This document shows, piece by piece, positions 33,448-42,653 of a stretch of 64,000 nt of DNA. Under the pieces are notes generated by a model. It was not told the DNA's origin. It saw nothing but the letters and a program-made list of their open reading frames with translations, and did no database searches. This stretch comes from CAIVAT01 sp037128705. Its GTDB lineage: Bacteria; Bacteroidota; Bacteroidia; Bacteroidales; FEN-979. The stretch is taken from assembly GCA_037128705.1 (NCBI GenBank), contig JBAXVX010000003.1, forward strand, positions 62,001 through 126,000. Direction: 5' to 3'. The translations under genes were made by a program, and so were the position numbers. Every line of letters starts with the position of its first letter. Positions within the stretch are counted from its first letter, which is position 1.

Positions 33448-34725
33448 TCAGAGATCGAAGCCAATGTCTTTCCGGTATTGCTTCCCCTTAAAATCGATCT
33501 TTGCTGCATTTCCATAAGATTTTAAAAGAGCCTCTTTCATGGTTTTTCCATAGGAGGTCACTGCCATGACCCTGCCTCCATTGGCAACAGGCTCACCGGT
33601 ATCAGGGTTCAATTTGGTTCCTGCGTGGAATACGAGGCTGCCCTCTACCTGTTCCTGTCCTGTGATGACCATTCCTTTTTCATATGTATTGGGATATCCT
33701 TGAGCGACCAGCATAACTGTTGCACTTGTCAAAGGGTTGACAGAGATGACTTCTGTTTCCAGGGTTTGATGGGCAACGGCGTTGAATAATCTGACCAGGT
33801 CGTTCTGAATACGGGGTATGACCGATTCGGTTTCCGGATCTCCAAGGCGGCAGTTATATTCGATTACAAATGGATTGTTGTCTACTTTTATCAGTCCAAA
33901 GAAGATAAAACCTTTATAATCAATTCCATCGGCAAGAAGACCCTTGATTGTGGGCTTGATTACCTGTTGTTCCACCTTGTTCATGAATAGCTCATCGGCA
34001 AAGGGAACCGGAGACACGGAGCCCATCCCGCCGGTATTCGGACCGGTATCTGCTTCCCCGATCCTTTTATAATCTTTGGCTTCGGGCAGGAGCTTGTAGT
34101 TTTTTCCATCAGTGAGGATAAAAACGGAAAGTTCGATCCCCGGGAGGAATTCTTCGATCACAACTTTCTGCGAGGCGGCACCAAAACGCTCCTCTTCAAG
34201 CATCCCGGTAAATTCAAGGGAGGCCTCTTCTATGGTTTTACAGATGATCACCCCTTTCCCTGCAGCCAGTCCGTCGGCTTTGAGTACATAGGGAGGCGCA
34301 AGTGACCTCAGGAACTGGAGTCCCAGGGGGATAGCTGAACGGTCGAAAGTTTGATACCTGGCTGTCGGGATCCCATGCCGGATCATGAACTGCTTCGCAA
34401 AATCCTTACTGCCTTCGAGCATCGCGGCCTTTTTAACAGGGCCAATGATGGGAATATGTTTTATGTCAGGGTCGGCAAGGAAAAAATCGTGAATGCCGTT
34501 TACCAGTGGATCCTCGGGGCCAACCACCACCATGTCGATGTGGTATTCCACCACTGCGGCTTTTATAGCTCCGAAGTCGTTGACTGAAATTGACAGGTTT
34601 TTCCCCGACAGGGCAGTCCCGGCATTGCCAGGTGCGATATACAGATTGGTCAGGAGGGGACTTTGAGAGAGTTTCCAGGCCAATGCATGCTCCCGGCCAC
34701 CTGAGCCCAGCAATAGAATGTCCAT
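33448..34725 (-). CDS. purD: Phosphoribosylamine--glycine ligase
   Basis: 425 residues. MDILLLGSGGREHALAWKL, PGNAGTA, KADGLAAGKGVIIC, EFLPGIELSVF and NTGGMGSVSPVPF are the family's ATP-grasp and substrate motifs. It catalyses the second step of purine synthesis in the cytoplasm. The C-terminus YRKDIGFDL ends 15 nt before the octamer array. It starts 6 nt after the glycosyltransferase gene on the same strand. Confidence 0.97.
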   Translation of the reverse strand: MDILLLGSGGREHALAWKLSQSPLLTNLYIAPGNAGTALSGKNLSISVNDFGAIKAAVVEYHIDMVVVGPEDPLVNGIHDFFLADPDIKHIPIIGPVKKAAMLEGSKDFAKQFMIRHGIPTARYQTFDRSAIPLGLQFLRSLAPPYVLKADGLAAGKGVIICKTIEEASLEFTGMLEEERFGAASQKVVIEEFLPGIELSVFILTDGKNYKLLPEAKDYKRIGEADTGPNTGGMGSVSPVPFADELFMNKVEQQVIKPTIKGLLADGIDYKGFIFFGLIKVDNNPFVIEYNCRLGDPETESVIPRIQNDLVRLFNAVAHQTLETEVISVNPLTSATVMLVAQGYPNTYEKGMVITGQEQVEGSLVFHAGTKLNPDTGEPVANGGRVMAVTSYGKTMKEALLKSYGNAAKIDFKGKQYRKDIGFDL

Positions 34726-34731
34726 AAATAA

Positions 34732-35859
34732 TCAGGATTTAACTGCTTTTTCAATCGATTCCCAAAACCGGTCGGCGGTTTGCTGCCAGGAGAAGAGATC
34801 TTTCCGGCGACGGCCACGCATGACCAGTTCTTCCCTGATACTTTCGTACTGGTAGGCTTTGTACAGTGCCTCGGCAATGGATTCGGGATCAAATGGATCA
34901 ACCAGTATCGCTGCATCTCCGGCCACCTCGGGCATCGAAGTAACATTGGATGTAATGACCGGCACATTGCAGCGGAAAGCCTCCACAATGGGGATTCCAA
35001 ATCCTTCGAAATAGGAAACATAGGTGAGAGCCAGCGCAGAACCCAGCACGCCGGCAAGTTCATCAATGCTTAAACGACCGGTAAATATTACATCATCTGA
35101 AAAGATCATGCGGGTGAAGGCAAAGTCGATGTCGCGGGTCCACCATTTTTTTGCTCCGACAATCAACAGTTTAACCTCAGAGGGGTTTGATTTTTTAAAG
35201 AGATCGAAGGCACGGAACAGATTGACGAGGTTTTTCCGGGGGTGGAGGGAGCCGATGAAAACGAAATAGGGGAGCCCATCGGTAAATTCATTACGGACCT
35301 TTTCTTTTTCCAGTGCCGTCAGCGGGTGGTAGGCATCGTGTGCCCCGTCGTAAACGACATCGATTTTGTCGGGCGAAACGTGGTACTGCTTTACAATGTC
35401 CTCCTTCGAAAATTCAGAAACGGTAGCAATCCTCACCGCTTTTTCGGCATATTTGGGAAAATACTGGCGGTAATAACGGCGGGTCCAGAAAGGAATATCC
35501 TGCGGATAATGCTCGAAATTGAGATCATGGAACACCGCCATGGATTTCACCGGTGATTTCAGTGATAAAAAACCATCGGGTGAAAGAAAAAGGTCAGGAT
35601 TTATCTTTTTAAGCAGTTTAGGCAAAGCCATCTCGAACCAGGTATAATAAAGTACAGGATGGCGGGCATGCGGGTATTGAATGATCGGTGTTATGTTGTC
35701 TGAGAATAAAAATTCCGGATCATACTCCCGATCAAAAATGAAATAAAAGTGATGCTCAGGATGTTGCGTCGTGATGCGTTTCAGCGATTCATACGTAAAC
35801 CAACCTATTCCTTCAAGCCTGTTCTGAATGAGCAGACGCGTATTGACAGCAATGTTCAT
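34732..35859 (-). CDS. Glycosyltransferase, GT4 family
   Basis: 375 residues with the two Rossmann domains of GT-B enzymes. The C-terminal domain has FVFIGSLHPRKNLVNL, YEGFGIPIVEAFRCNVPVIT and AILVDPFDPESIAEAL, including the EX7E-type motif. N-terminal MNIAVNTRLLIQNRLEGIGW is typical of GT4 mannosyl- or rhamnosyl-transferases. It transfers a sugar from a nucleotide donor to a growing polysaccharide or glycolipid. It is divergent from the wzx-like gene (88 nt between starts) and so belongs to the polysaccharide region, even though it is also co-oriented with purD. Confidence 0.92.
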   Translation of the reverse strand: MNIAVNTRLLIQNRLEGIGWFTYESLKRITTQHPEHHFYFIFDREYDPEFLFSDNITPIIQYPHARHPVLYYTWFEMALPKLLKKINPDLFLSPDGFLSLKSPVKSMAVFHDLNFEHYPQDIPFWTRRYYRQYFPKYAEKAVRIATVSEFSKEDIVKQYHVSPDKIDVVYDGAHDAYHPLTALEKEKVRNEFTDGLPYFVFIGSLHPRKNLVNLFRAFDLFKKSNPSEVKLLIVGAKKWWTRDIDFAFTRMIFSDDVIFTGRLSIDELAGVLGSALALTYVSYFEGFGIPIVEAFRCNVPVITSNVTSMPEVAGDAAILVDPFDPESIAEALYKAYQYESIREELVMRGRRRKDLFSWQQTADRFWESIEKAVKS

Positions 35860-35947
35860 TAATTTATTTAACTTTGTAGCAAATATCTGAATATTTTTTG
35901 AGTTATATTAAAAAGTTCTTACTCCCCGAAACTTTTATTCTTATTTC

Positions 35948-37423
35948 ATGCAACGAAAGTTTCTCACAAACCTGGGCTTACTCCTTTTTCTGAATCTCCT
36001 GATAAAACCCGTCTGGATTTTTGGAATCGACCTGAATGTGCAACGCCTTGTGGGTGTCGGTGATTATGGTTTTTATTTTGTCATCCTGAATTTTTCCTTC
36101 CTGTTCAATATCATCCTCGATCTTGGCATTACCAACTTCAACAACCGGAACATTGCCCAGCATAATCACCTCTTAAACAAACATTTTTCCGGAATTCTGG
36201 TAGTGAAACTATTGCTTGGCCTGGTCTATGTGGTCATTGCTTTTATCATTGCACTGATTCTGCGGTACAGTGCCGATCAGTTCAGGCTGCTCGGATGGCT
36301 TGCCCTGAACCAGTTCCTGCTTTCCTTCATTTTATATCTCCGGTCGAACATTTCCGGATTTATGATGTTCAAAACAGACAGTTTTCTCTCGGTTCTCGAC
36401 AGGCTGCTGATGATCCTCTTCTGCGGGATGTTACTCTGGGGACATGTTATCTCGTCACCTTTTCGTATCGAATGGTTCGTATTTTCCCAAACAGCTGCCT
36501 ATTCAATCACAGCGGCCCTGGCCTTTGTGATTGTGGTTAAAAAGGCCCATTTTCGCAAATTAAACTGGAACTGGCCTTTTTTTCTGATGATCATGAAGCA
36601 GAGTTTACCCTTTGCCTTGCTGGTCCTTCTGATGACCTTTTACAATCGCCTGGATCCCGTTATGCTTGAAAGTCTTTTACCTGAAAAAATGGGAAATGAA
36701 CAGGCCGGCATTTATGCTTCGGGATTCCGATTGCTTGATGCCGCCAACATGATCGCCTATCTTTTTTCGGTTTTACTTATCCCGATATTTTCAAAGATGA
36801 TCAAGAAGAGGCAGCCTATTGAACATATGCTGAAACTTTCGTTCACCATCATTATCACCCTGGCGATTATTGTGGCTCTGGGTTCCTTTTTTTACAGCTA
36901 TGAATTGATTGACCTGCTGTATGATGCCCATATCGAAGCTTCCACACAGGTATTTCAGATTCTTATCCTGGGTTTCATCGCCGTGTCAACCACCTACATT
37001 TTCGGCACCCTGCTTACAGCCAATGGAAATCTTAAACAGCTGAATATTATTGCATTGTTTGGACTGCTGATCAACTTTGCCCTTAACTTCCTGCTTATTC
37101 CAAGGATGCTGGCCTCAGGATCAGCGGTTTCCAGCCTGGTAACCCAGGTTACCATGGCCGTTCTCCAGGTAATCATGGTTCAACGAATTTTCAGGTTTAA
37201 GGTTAATTATCAGTACCTCCTTACACTCATTCTTTTCCTGATCGGCGTGATCTGTTTTAATATATTATCCAAGATATACATTATACACTGGACTTTTTTG
37301 CCGGCAGAAAAAGCGTGGATCGGCAACTTTTCCCTGATGCTGGGTGCCTCGGTTTTGCTGGCTGCATTTTTACGGCTCTGGAGTTTCAAATCATTGATAA
37401 ATATCCTGCGCGAAGGCCGTTGA
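35948..37423 (+). CDS. Polysaccharide flippase, Wzx family
   Basis: 491 residues with about fourteen transmembrane helices and the MOP-superfamily layout of lipid-linked oligosaccharide flippases (LNLLIKPVWIFGIDLNVQ near the start, NRLDPVMLESLLPEKMGNEQ in the middle). It moves undecaprenyl-linked repeat units across the inner membrane. It is followed by two Wzz-like genes and a Wzy-like gene, which together make the Wzx/Wzy pathway. A TAACTTTG element at 35869-35876 could be its -7 region, but the TTG is at a poor distance (23 nt). Confidence 0.9.
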   Translation: MQRKFLTNLGLLLFLNLLIKPVWIFGIDLNVQRLVGVGDYGFYFVILNFSFLFNIILDLGITNFNNRNIAQHNHLLNKHFSGILVVKLLLGLVYVVIAFIIALILRYSADQFRLLGWLALNQFLLSFILYLRSNISGFMMFKTDSFLSVLDRLLMILFCGMLLWGHVISSPFRIEWFVFSQTAAYSITAALAFVIVVKKAHFRKLNWNWPFFLMIMKQSLPFALLVLLMTFYNRLDPVMLESLLPEKMGNEQAGIYASGFRLLDAANMIAYLFSVLLIPIFSKMIKKRQPIEHMLKLSFTIIITLAIIVALGSFFYSYELIDLLYDAHIEASTQVFQILILGFIAVSTTYIFGTLLTANGNLKQLNIIALFGLLINFALNFLLIPRMLASGSAVSSLVTQVTMAVLQVIMVQRIFRFKVNYQYLLTLILFLIGVICFNILSKIYIIHWTFLPAEKAWIGNFSLMLGASVLLAAFLRLWSFKSLINILREGR

Positions 37424-37451
37424 GCATTTGGGGTTCCCTTGTAACCTCCTG

Positions 37452-37481
37452 TTGGATTTTACGTATAATTGCCTAACTTTG
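37452..37481 (+). promoter_or_regulatory. Bacteroidetes-type promoter for the wzz-wzz-wzy genes
   Basis: TTG at 37452-37454, exactly 19 nt, TAACTTTG at 37474-37481. It ends 23 nt before the ATG of the first Wzz-like gene. It suggests that the chain-length and polymerase genes can be transcribed separately from wzx. Confidence 0.72.
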
Positions 37482-37504
37482 GCAACAATTCTGATATTTC
37501 TCCT

Positions 37505-38551
37505 ATGACCAATGAAATAAAAAAGGCAGAAGATTTCGATTCCTCCAATCTCGTAATCTTTCTTTACAGGTGGCGCAAACCTTTGTTCATTGTGCTGGTG
37601 GTGGCTCTAGTGGGGTCGTGGTTTTTTTCCTCCCCCTGGTTTATTACTCCCAAGTATAAATCGACCGTGATCATGTTCCCGGCAAGCAGCAGTTCCATAT
37701 CCAAATCGCTTCTGAATGAACAATCTGTAAAAGGCCAGGACATTACCGCTTTCGGTGAAGATGACCAGGCTGAGCAATTGCTCCAGATACTGAATTCAAA
37801 TAAAATCAGGGATCGCATCATGCGGAAATTCAACCTGATGCAACACTATAAAATTGACAGCACCTCTGATTATAAATATTCCAACCTTTTCAAGGAGTAC
37901 GACAACAACATCACATTCAGGCGTACAGAGTTCATGGCTGTTCAGATATCCGTGTATGATTCTGACCCCCAGGTGGCTGCGGATATTGCGAATACCATTG
38001 CCTCCCTCCTTGATTCTGCAAAAAACGATATGATGCGCCAGCGTTCGGTAAAGGGATTCAAGGTAGTGGAGGCTGAATACAACGCAACAAAAGCTGAAAA
38101 AGATAAAATCGTTGATTCCCTGATCACACTTGGCGGTCTGGGTGTTAATGATGTAGAATACCAGTCGCAGGTTCTCAACCAGCAGTATGCAATTTCCATT
38201 ATGAACGGCAACAGGAACGCAGTGGTCGCACTTCAGAAGAAACTTGACATTCTTGGCAAATACGGCGGGATTTACATGGCCCTGAAAAACGCCCTTGAAT
38301 TTAAAACAGAACAACTTATTCTTTTGGAGACCAAGTACAAGCAAGCCAAGGTTGATGCCGAGGAGAATCTTCCTCAGAAGTTTGTCGTAAGTGATGCTTT
38401 TAAAGCAGAACGAAAATCTTACCCAATCCGTTGGCTTATTATTTCAGTTTCAATGGTTTCAGCACTTTTCATGGCGATTATAATCATTATGATCGTAGAG
38501 AAAATTTCCGCCTATAATTCACATAAAAAATTTCAGCTCGGACAATCATAA
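37505..38551 (+). CDS. Wzz-like chain-length determinant protein (first copy)
   Basis: 348 residues from the ATG at 37505 (MTNEIKKAEDFDSSNLVIFL); a TTG at 37469 gives a longer frame but lies inside the promoter. N-terminal helix at about 25-45 and C-terminal helix at about 310-333 bracket a periplasmic coiled-coil region, with FITPKYKSTVIMFPASSS after the first helix. This is the Wzz/PCP topology that controls the length of surface polysaccharide. There is no C-terminal tyrosine-kinase domain. A second similar gene follows after 15 nt. Confidence 0.85.
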   Translation: MTNEIKKAEDFDSSNLVIFLYRWRKPLFIVLVVALVGSWFFSSPWFITPKYKSTVIMFPASSSSISKSLLNEQSVKGQDITAFGEDDQAEQLLQILNSNKIRDRIMRKFNLMQHYKIDSTSDYKYSNLFKEYDNNITFRRTEFMAVQISVYDSDPQVAADIANTIASLLDSAKNDMMRQRSVKGFKVVEAEYNATKAEKDKIVDSLITLGGLGVNDVEYQSQVLNQQYAISIMNGNRNAVVALQKKLDILGKYGGIYMALKNALEFKTEQLILLETKYKQAKVDAEENLPQKFVVSDAFKAERKSYPIRWLIISVSMVSALFMAIIIIMIVEKISAYNSHKKFQLGQS

Positions 38552-38566
38552 TAAAAAATCCAAGGT

Positions 38567-39532
38567 ATGGACAATTTTTTCAACAGTAAAAATATTATAG
38601 ACATTGTACTAAAATGGAAATTGCAGCTTGTGGTGGTTGTGGTTGCAGCTATGTTGCTTTCCGTTTTATTTTCAAGCCCGATATTTATTACCCCGTTATA
38701 CAAGTCCAATTGCTTGTTATATCCCTCTAACATATCTCCTTATTCGGATGAAAGCGAAACGGAACAGAGCTTGCAGATATTTCAATCGAGGGACATCCGC
38801 GATTCATTGGTAAAAAAGTTTAACCTGGCAAAACACTGGGGGATTGATTCAAGCTACAAGCATTTTGAAAGCACCCTGGTTTGGGAATACAGCCAGCGGG
38901 TACGTGTCAATAAAACGCCATTTGAGGCAGTAGAAATCGAAATCTGGGATCAGGATCCGATCATGGCGCGTGATCTCATCAACGCAATGCTCGACGCTTA
39001 CAATAAGAAGATCAGGGCCATGCACAAAGCAAAATTTGGAGAGGTGGTCCTCAACTATAATTTTATCATGGGCATCAAGAAGGGTTACCTGGATTCTTTG
39101 AAAATGAGGGTTGAGGAGCTTGGAACAAAATATGGAATTATGGAATATCAGGCGCAAACGCGTGAAGTGATGCGTGCTTACCTGAACACAGGAGGCGGTT
39201 CCGTCCGATCAGCTGAAGCAAAGGTTTTGAAGAAGAACCTGGAAGAAAAGGGGGGTGAAATGCTGATGCTTTCCGAAATGATGCGTTCTGAATCAGGGGC
39301 TTTCAGTGCCATGAAGATGGATGCCGACCGGGCCCTGCTTGATTACAACCGTGATTATACCTATGTGAATGTACTGAGCAAACCTTTTGTTGCTGATAAA
39401 AAGGCCTATCCGATCCGGTGGATCATCGTAGTATTCAGCACGCTGGCCGCTTTTTTTATGGCCATCCTGATCATTGGCGCCATAGAACGAAGCAAATTCC
39501 GCAGCTTCTCAACTGAGAGGAATGAAGGATAA
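38567..39532 (+). CDS. Wzz-like chain-length determinant protein (second copy)
   Basis: 321 residues with the same layout as the preceding gene: helix at about 17-38, FSSPIFITPLYKSNCLLYPS, a periplasmic coiled coil, and helix at about 287-309. Shared blocks such as EQ-LQI--S--IRD--V-KFNL and Y-K-P-V-D---YPIRW show the two proteins are paralogues that arose by duplication and then diverged. They probably form a mixed or alternative chain-length complex. It overlaps the polymerase gene by 11 nt. Confidence 0.83.
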   Translation: MDNFFNSKNIIDIVLKWKLQLVVVVVAAMLLSVLFSSPIFITPLYKSNCLLYPSNISPYSDESETEQSLQIFQSRDIRDSLVKKFNLAKHWGIDSSYKHFESTLVWEYSQRVRVNKTPFEAVEIEIWDQDPIMARDLINAMLDAYNKKIRAMHKAKFGEVVLNYNFIMGIKKGYLDSLKMRVEELGTKYGIMEYQAQTREVMRAYLNTGGGSVRSAEAKVLKKNLEEKGGEMLMLSEMMRSESGAFSAMKMDADRALLDYNRDYTYVNVLSKPFVADKKAYPIRWIIVVFSTLAAFFMAILIIGAIERSKFRSFSTERNEG

Positions 39533-40991
39533 ACTGGCAGTCATACGGAGTTACCTTACAGGTGGCAATCAAAAGATTACCATTCTGTATATTCTGAGTG
39601 CAATTTTCATCGGGCTGAACTGTTATTTTGTATTCCACGAGATATATTGGTTGCTCTTTCTTCCGGTTTTCCTGGTGATTGTTTATTTTTATTTTTACTC
39701 CCTCGATAAAATCCTCCTCCTGATAACCTTGCTGACGCCTGTTGCCATCAACATTACGCAGTTTGAGTTCAACGTTGGCGTTTCAATTCCTTCAGAACCG
39801 CTGATGCTGGGTGTATTGTTGTTATTCGTCATCAAGATTTTTTATTCGAATGATCTTGATAAGAGGATTTGGACCCATCCACTGACGATTGTCATAGGAT
39901 TACAACTGATGTGGATGTTAATAACAAGCATCACCAGTGATTTGCCGATGGTCTCCTTCAAACATTTGCTTGCCCGGCTTTGGTTTGTGATCCCGTTTTA
40001 CGTTCTTGGAATCCATCTGTTCAGAAAAAGGTCCAATATTAACCTGTTTGTCTGGTTTTATGCCATTTCACTTGTTGGAGTTATCGTCTATACCACATAC
40101 AATCACTCCCTGTGGGGTTTTGATGAAAAGGCAGGGCACTGGGTCATGGAGCCATTTTATAACGATCATACCGCCTATGGCGCCATTCTTGCCCTCTATA
40201 TCCCCCTGTTTTGCGGGTTTGCATTCAGTAAGGTGTACTCAAAAACCGTCCGGTTTTTCTCTGTCCTTGTACTGGTCATTCTGGTATCCGCCCTGATATT
40301 GTCATTTTGCCGGGCTGCCTGGCTCAGCCTGGCGTTTGCCTTCGGTATTCTTTTCATTATCCTACTTCGCATCAAATTCAAATGGATCATGTTTGTGACG
40401 ATTATCCTGGGTATCGGATTTTACCTGTTTTCTTTTCAGATCCTCGACCAGCTTGAAAAGAACAGGCAGGGGCCTTCGGCCAATTTTGTTGAGCATTTGC
40501 GGTCCATTTCCAATATTTCAACCGACAATTCGAATCTTGAACGGATCAACCGGTGGCAATCAGCTTTGCGAATGTTCTCAGAGAGGCCGCTATTCGGGTT
40601 TGGGCCCGGAACATACCAGTTTGAGTATGCTCCATTTCAGCGGTCTGAAGAAAAGACCCTGATAAGTACCAACGCGGGAGATAAGGGAAATGCCCACAGT
40701 GAATATATTGGTCCGTTGGCTGAACAGGGATTGCCGGGAATGTTGATCGTCTTTTTACTGGTAGTATCGTTTATTCTGGTTGCCATGCGGGTATACCGGC
40801 GATCGGACGAGCCGGAGGTACGCATGCTTATCATGTCACTGATGCTGGCACTTATGACCTATTTCTTCCATGGGCTCATGAATAATTTTCTTGATACGGA
40901 TAAAGCTTCGGTTCCGGTCTGGGGATTTATGGCCGCAATTGTTGCCCTCGATCTGTACACAAGGGGGAAGGAGATGAAGCGTGAAGAATAA
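39522..40991 (+). CDS. O-antigen polymerase/ligase family protein (Wzy-like)
   Basis: 489 residues with about twelve transmembrane helices and a large periplasmic loop near residues 310-400 (RINRWQSALRMFSERPLFGF followed by GPGTYQF). The pattern RPLFGxGPGxY is typical of the Wzy_C / WaaL superfamily. It polymerises lipid-linked repeat units or ligates polysaccharide in the periplasm. The 11-nt overlap with the second Wzz-like gene implies joint regulation. The stop codon is followed at once by a heptamer array. Confidence 0.87.
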   Translation: MKDKLAVIRSYLTGGNQKITILYILSAIFIGLNCYFVFHEIYWLLFLPVFLVIVYFYFYSLDKILLLITLLTPVAINITQFEFNVGVSIPSEPLMLGVLLLFVIKIFYSNDLDKRIWTHPLTIVIGLQLMWMLITSITSDLPMVSFKHLLARLWFVIPFYVLGIHLFRKRSNINLFVWFYAISLVGVIVYTTYNHSLWGFDEKAGHWVMEPFYNDHTAYGAILALYIPLFCGFAFSKVYSKTVRFFSVLVLVILVSALILSFCRAAWLSLAFAFGILFIILLRIKFKWIMFVTIILGIGFYLFSFQILDQLEKNRQGPSANFVEHLRSISNISTDNSNLERINRWQSALRMFSERPLFGFGPGTYQFEYAPFQRSEEKTLISTNAGDKGNAHSEYIGPLAEQGLPGMLIVFLLVVSFILVAMRVYRRSDEPEVRMLIMSLMLALMTYFFHGLMNNFLDTDKASVPVWGFMAAIVALDLYTRGKEMKREE

Positions 40992-41060
40992 CGAATGACG
41001 AGTGACGAATGACGAATGCCTTGTCACCCTGTTACCCTGTTACTTTGTTCCCCTGTGACT
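40991..41060. repeat. Two arrays meeting between convergent genes (heptamer then octamer)
   Basis: 40991-41018 holds four heptamers of ACGAATG type reading TGA on the plus strand, behind the wzy-like gene. 41021-41060 holds about five octamers that on the minus strand read GTAACAG/GTGACAA and contain the last codons (SHRGTK) and TAA stop of the lpxD paralogue. Each array has its stop-rich strand matching the gene that ends in or beside it. Confidence 0.85.
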
Positions 41061-41972
41061 ATTTTGTGCCAGTTGCCTTAGGATAGCCAGTTCGCGCCAT
41101 TTTTTTCTGGGATCGTCCGCAGGTACTCCCCAATAGGTTTTACCACCTTCGAGTGATTTGTCAACACCGGACATGGCAAGCACCACGGCTTTTTTTCCGA
41201 TCACAAGATCTTTATTAACAGAAACGCGGGCCCAAAGGATCACATCCTCTTCGATGCGCGTTACACCTGCAATCGCACAGTGAGCTCCGATGAGGCAATT
41301 CCGACCCACAAAGGTGTCGTGCCCTATCTGGATGTGGTTGTCAAGTTTGGCTCCTTCTGAAATGATCGTATCTCCTGACACGCCTTTGTCGATGGTGGTG
41401 GCAGCGCCGATTTCCACCCGGTCTTCAATGACAACACGACCGCAGGATTCGAGTTTTTTCCAGCCTTCCGGACGACGCTGAAAATAAAATGCATCTGCAC
41501 CAAGCACAGCTCCGGAGTGGATGATTACCTGGTTGCCGATCACCGTATGGTCGTAGATGGTGGCATTTGCATGGACGATGCAGTTTTTCCCGATCTTAAC
41601 ATGATTCCCGACAAAAGCGCCGGGTTGAATAACGGTTCCTTCACCGATTTCAGCAGTAGGGCTGACGAAGGCAACCGCCTTTTCAAAGGGCCGGAAGCGC
41701 ATGGCAAGTGACACATAGTCGTCGAAAGGTTTGTCGCTGATGAGCAGCGCTTTTCCTTCAGGACATTCCACCTCCTTGTTGATGATTATCGTGGTGGCAT
41801 TTGAATTCAGGGCCTTCTCATAATACTTGGGATGATCCACAAATGTCAGATCCCCTGCCTCCACCATGTGAATTTCATTCATTCCTGTTACCAGGAAGTC
41901 AGGATTCCCAACCGGCTTTGCGTTGAGTGTGGCTGCAAGTTCTGAGAGGGTAACTGGATTGGGGAATTTCAT
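41040..41972 (-). CDS. LpxD-family UDP-3-O-acylglucosamine N-acyltransferase (second paralogue)
   Basis: 310 residues. N-terminal uridine-binding domain (residues 1-100) then left-handed beta-helix of hexapeptide repeats (AEIGEGTVIQPGAFVGNHVK, NCIVHANATIYDHTVIGNQV) to residue 260. The conserved GADAFYFQRR replaces the GSDGFGFAP of the main LpxD, so substrate or acyl chain may differ. A true LpxD lies at 46309. Paralogues like this are usual in Bacteroidetes and may act on other UDP-sugars. The C-terminus RQLAQNSHRGTK is partly encoded by an octamer repeat. It lies 6 nt after efp on the minus strand. Confidence 0.82.
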   Translation of the reverse strand: MKFPNPVTLSELAATLNAKPVGNPDFLVTGMNEIHMVEAGDLTFVDHPKYYEKALNSNATTIIINKEVECPEGKALLISDKPFDDYVSLAMRFRPFEKAVAFVSPTAEIGEGTVIQPGAFVGNHVKIGKNCIVHANATIYDHTVIGNQVIIHSGAVLGADAFYFQRRPEGWKKLESCGRVVIEDRVEIGAATTIDKGVSGDTIISEGAKLDNHIQIGHDTFVGRNCLIGAHCAIAGVTRIEEDVILWARVSVNKDLVIGKKAVVLAMSGVDKSLEGGKTYWGVPADDPRKKWRELAILRQLAQNSHRGTK

Positions 41973-41978
41973 ATGCGT

Positions 41979-42545
41979 TTACACTTTTACCCGTTCTGAA
42001 TAATCCCCGGTGCGGGTATCTACTTTGATCGTTTCTCCTTCGCTGATGAAAAGAGGAACCTTCACGATTGCACCGGTTTCGACCGTGCAGTCTTTGAGAG
42101 TATTGGTGGCTGTATTGCCGCGCATTCCCGGTTCTGTATAGGTGATTTTCAGGACTACGAATGGAGGCAGTTCACAGGTAAGCGCTGTCTCGGTATCAAC
42201 GTGAAAAAGGATTTCGACCTCCTGTCCCTCTTTTAAAAACTGTGGGGCATTTATAAGGGACTCCGGAACATAAATTTGTTCAAAAGTTTCGGTATGCATG
42301 AAATGGTAATCAGTATTTTCCCTGAACAGATATTGATATTTCCTGCGTTCTACACGGGCAATTTCAAGCTTGGCCCCCGAATCAAAAGTGTTCGCGATCA
42401 CGCGGCCGTGTTTCAGGCTCTTTAATTTGGTTCTGATAAATGCCGGTCCTTTGCCCGGTTTTACATGTTGAAATTCCACAATGCTGTACAGGTCATTGTT
42501 AAATTCGATGACCAGCCCATTTCTTATATCTGCTGTTGTAGCCAT
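41979..42545 (-). CDS. efp: Elongation factor P
   Basis: 188 residues with the three OB-like domains. The loop VKPGKGPAF carries Lys32, the position modified in many bacteria. C-terminal DTRTGDYSERVKV is the family signature. It binds stalled ribosomes and promotes peptide bonds at consecutive prolines. In this window two genes encode runs of nine and thirteen prolines. A possible -7 element TAATTTTG is on the minus strand at 42587-42580, without a well-placed TTG. Confidence 0.97.
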   Translation of the reverse strand: MATTADIRNGLVIEFNNDLYSIVEFQHVKPGKGPAFIRTKLKSLKHGRVIANTFDSGAKLEIARVERRKYQYLFRENTDYHFMHTETFEQIYVPESLINAPQFLKEGQEVEILFHVDTETALTCELPPFVVLKITYTEPGMRGNTATNTLKDCTVETGAIVKVPLFISEGETIKVDTRTGDYSERVKV

Positions 42546-42653
42546 AATTAAATATTGATGTATGATTTCTTAGGGGCTGCAAAATTAGTTAAAAATCTTG
42601 ATTAAATATGTTAATTTTGCGGCTGTTTTGAAAAACGTGGTCTACTCCGGTTG

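Noticed and set aside
33109..33515. Open frames encoding CYPVTLLPCHPVTLSP-type repeats
   Set aside because: They are translations of the stop-free strand of the octamer array and overlap the ends of purD and the DUF6427 gene; no start signal or family similarity supports them.
42612..42619. TAATTTTG as the promoter of the FkbM methyltransferase gene
   Set aside because: No TTG lies near 19 nt upstream, and the region is AT-rich, so a match to the -7 element alone is weak.
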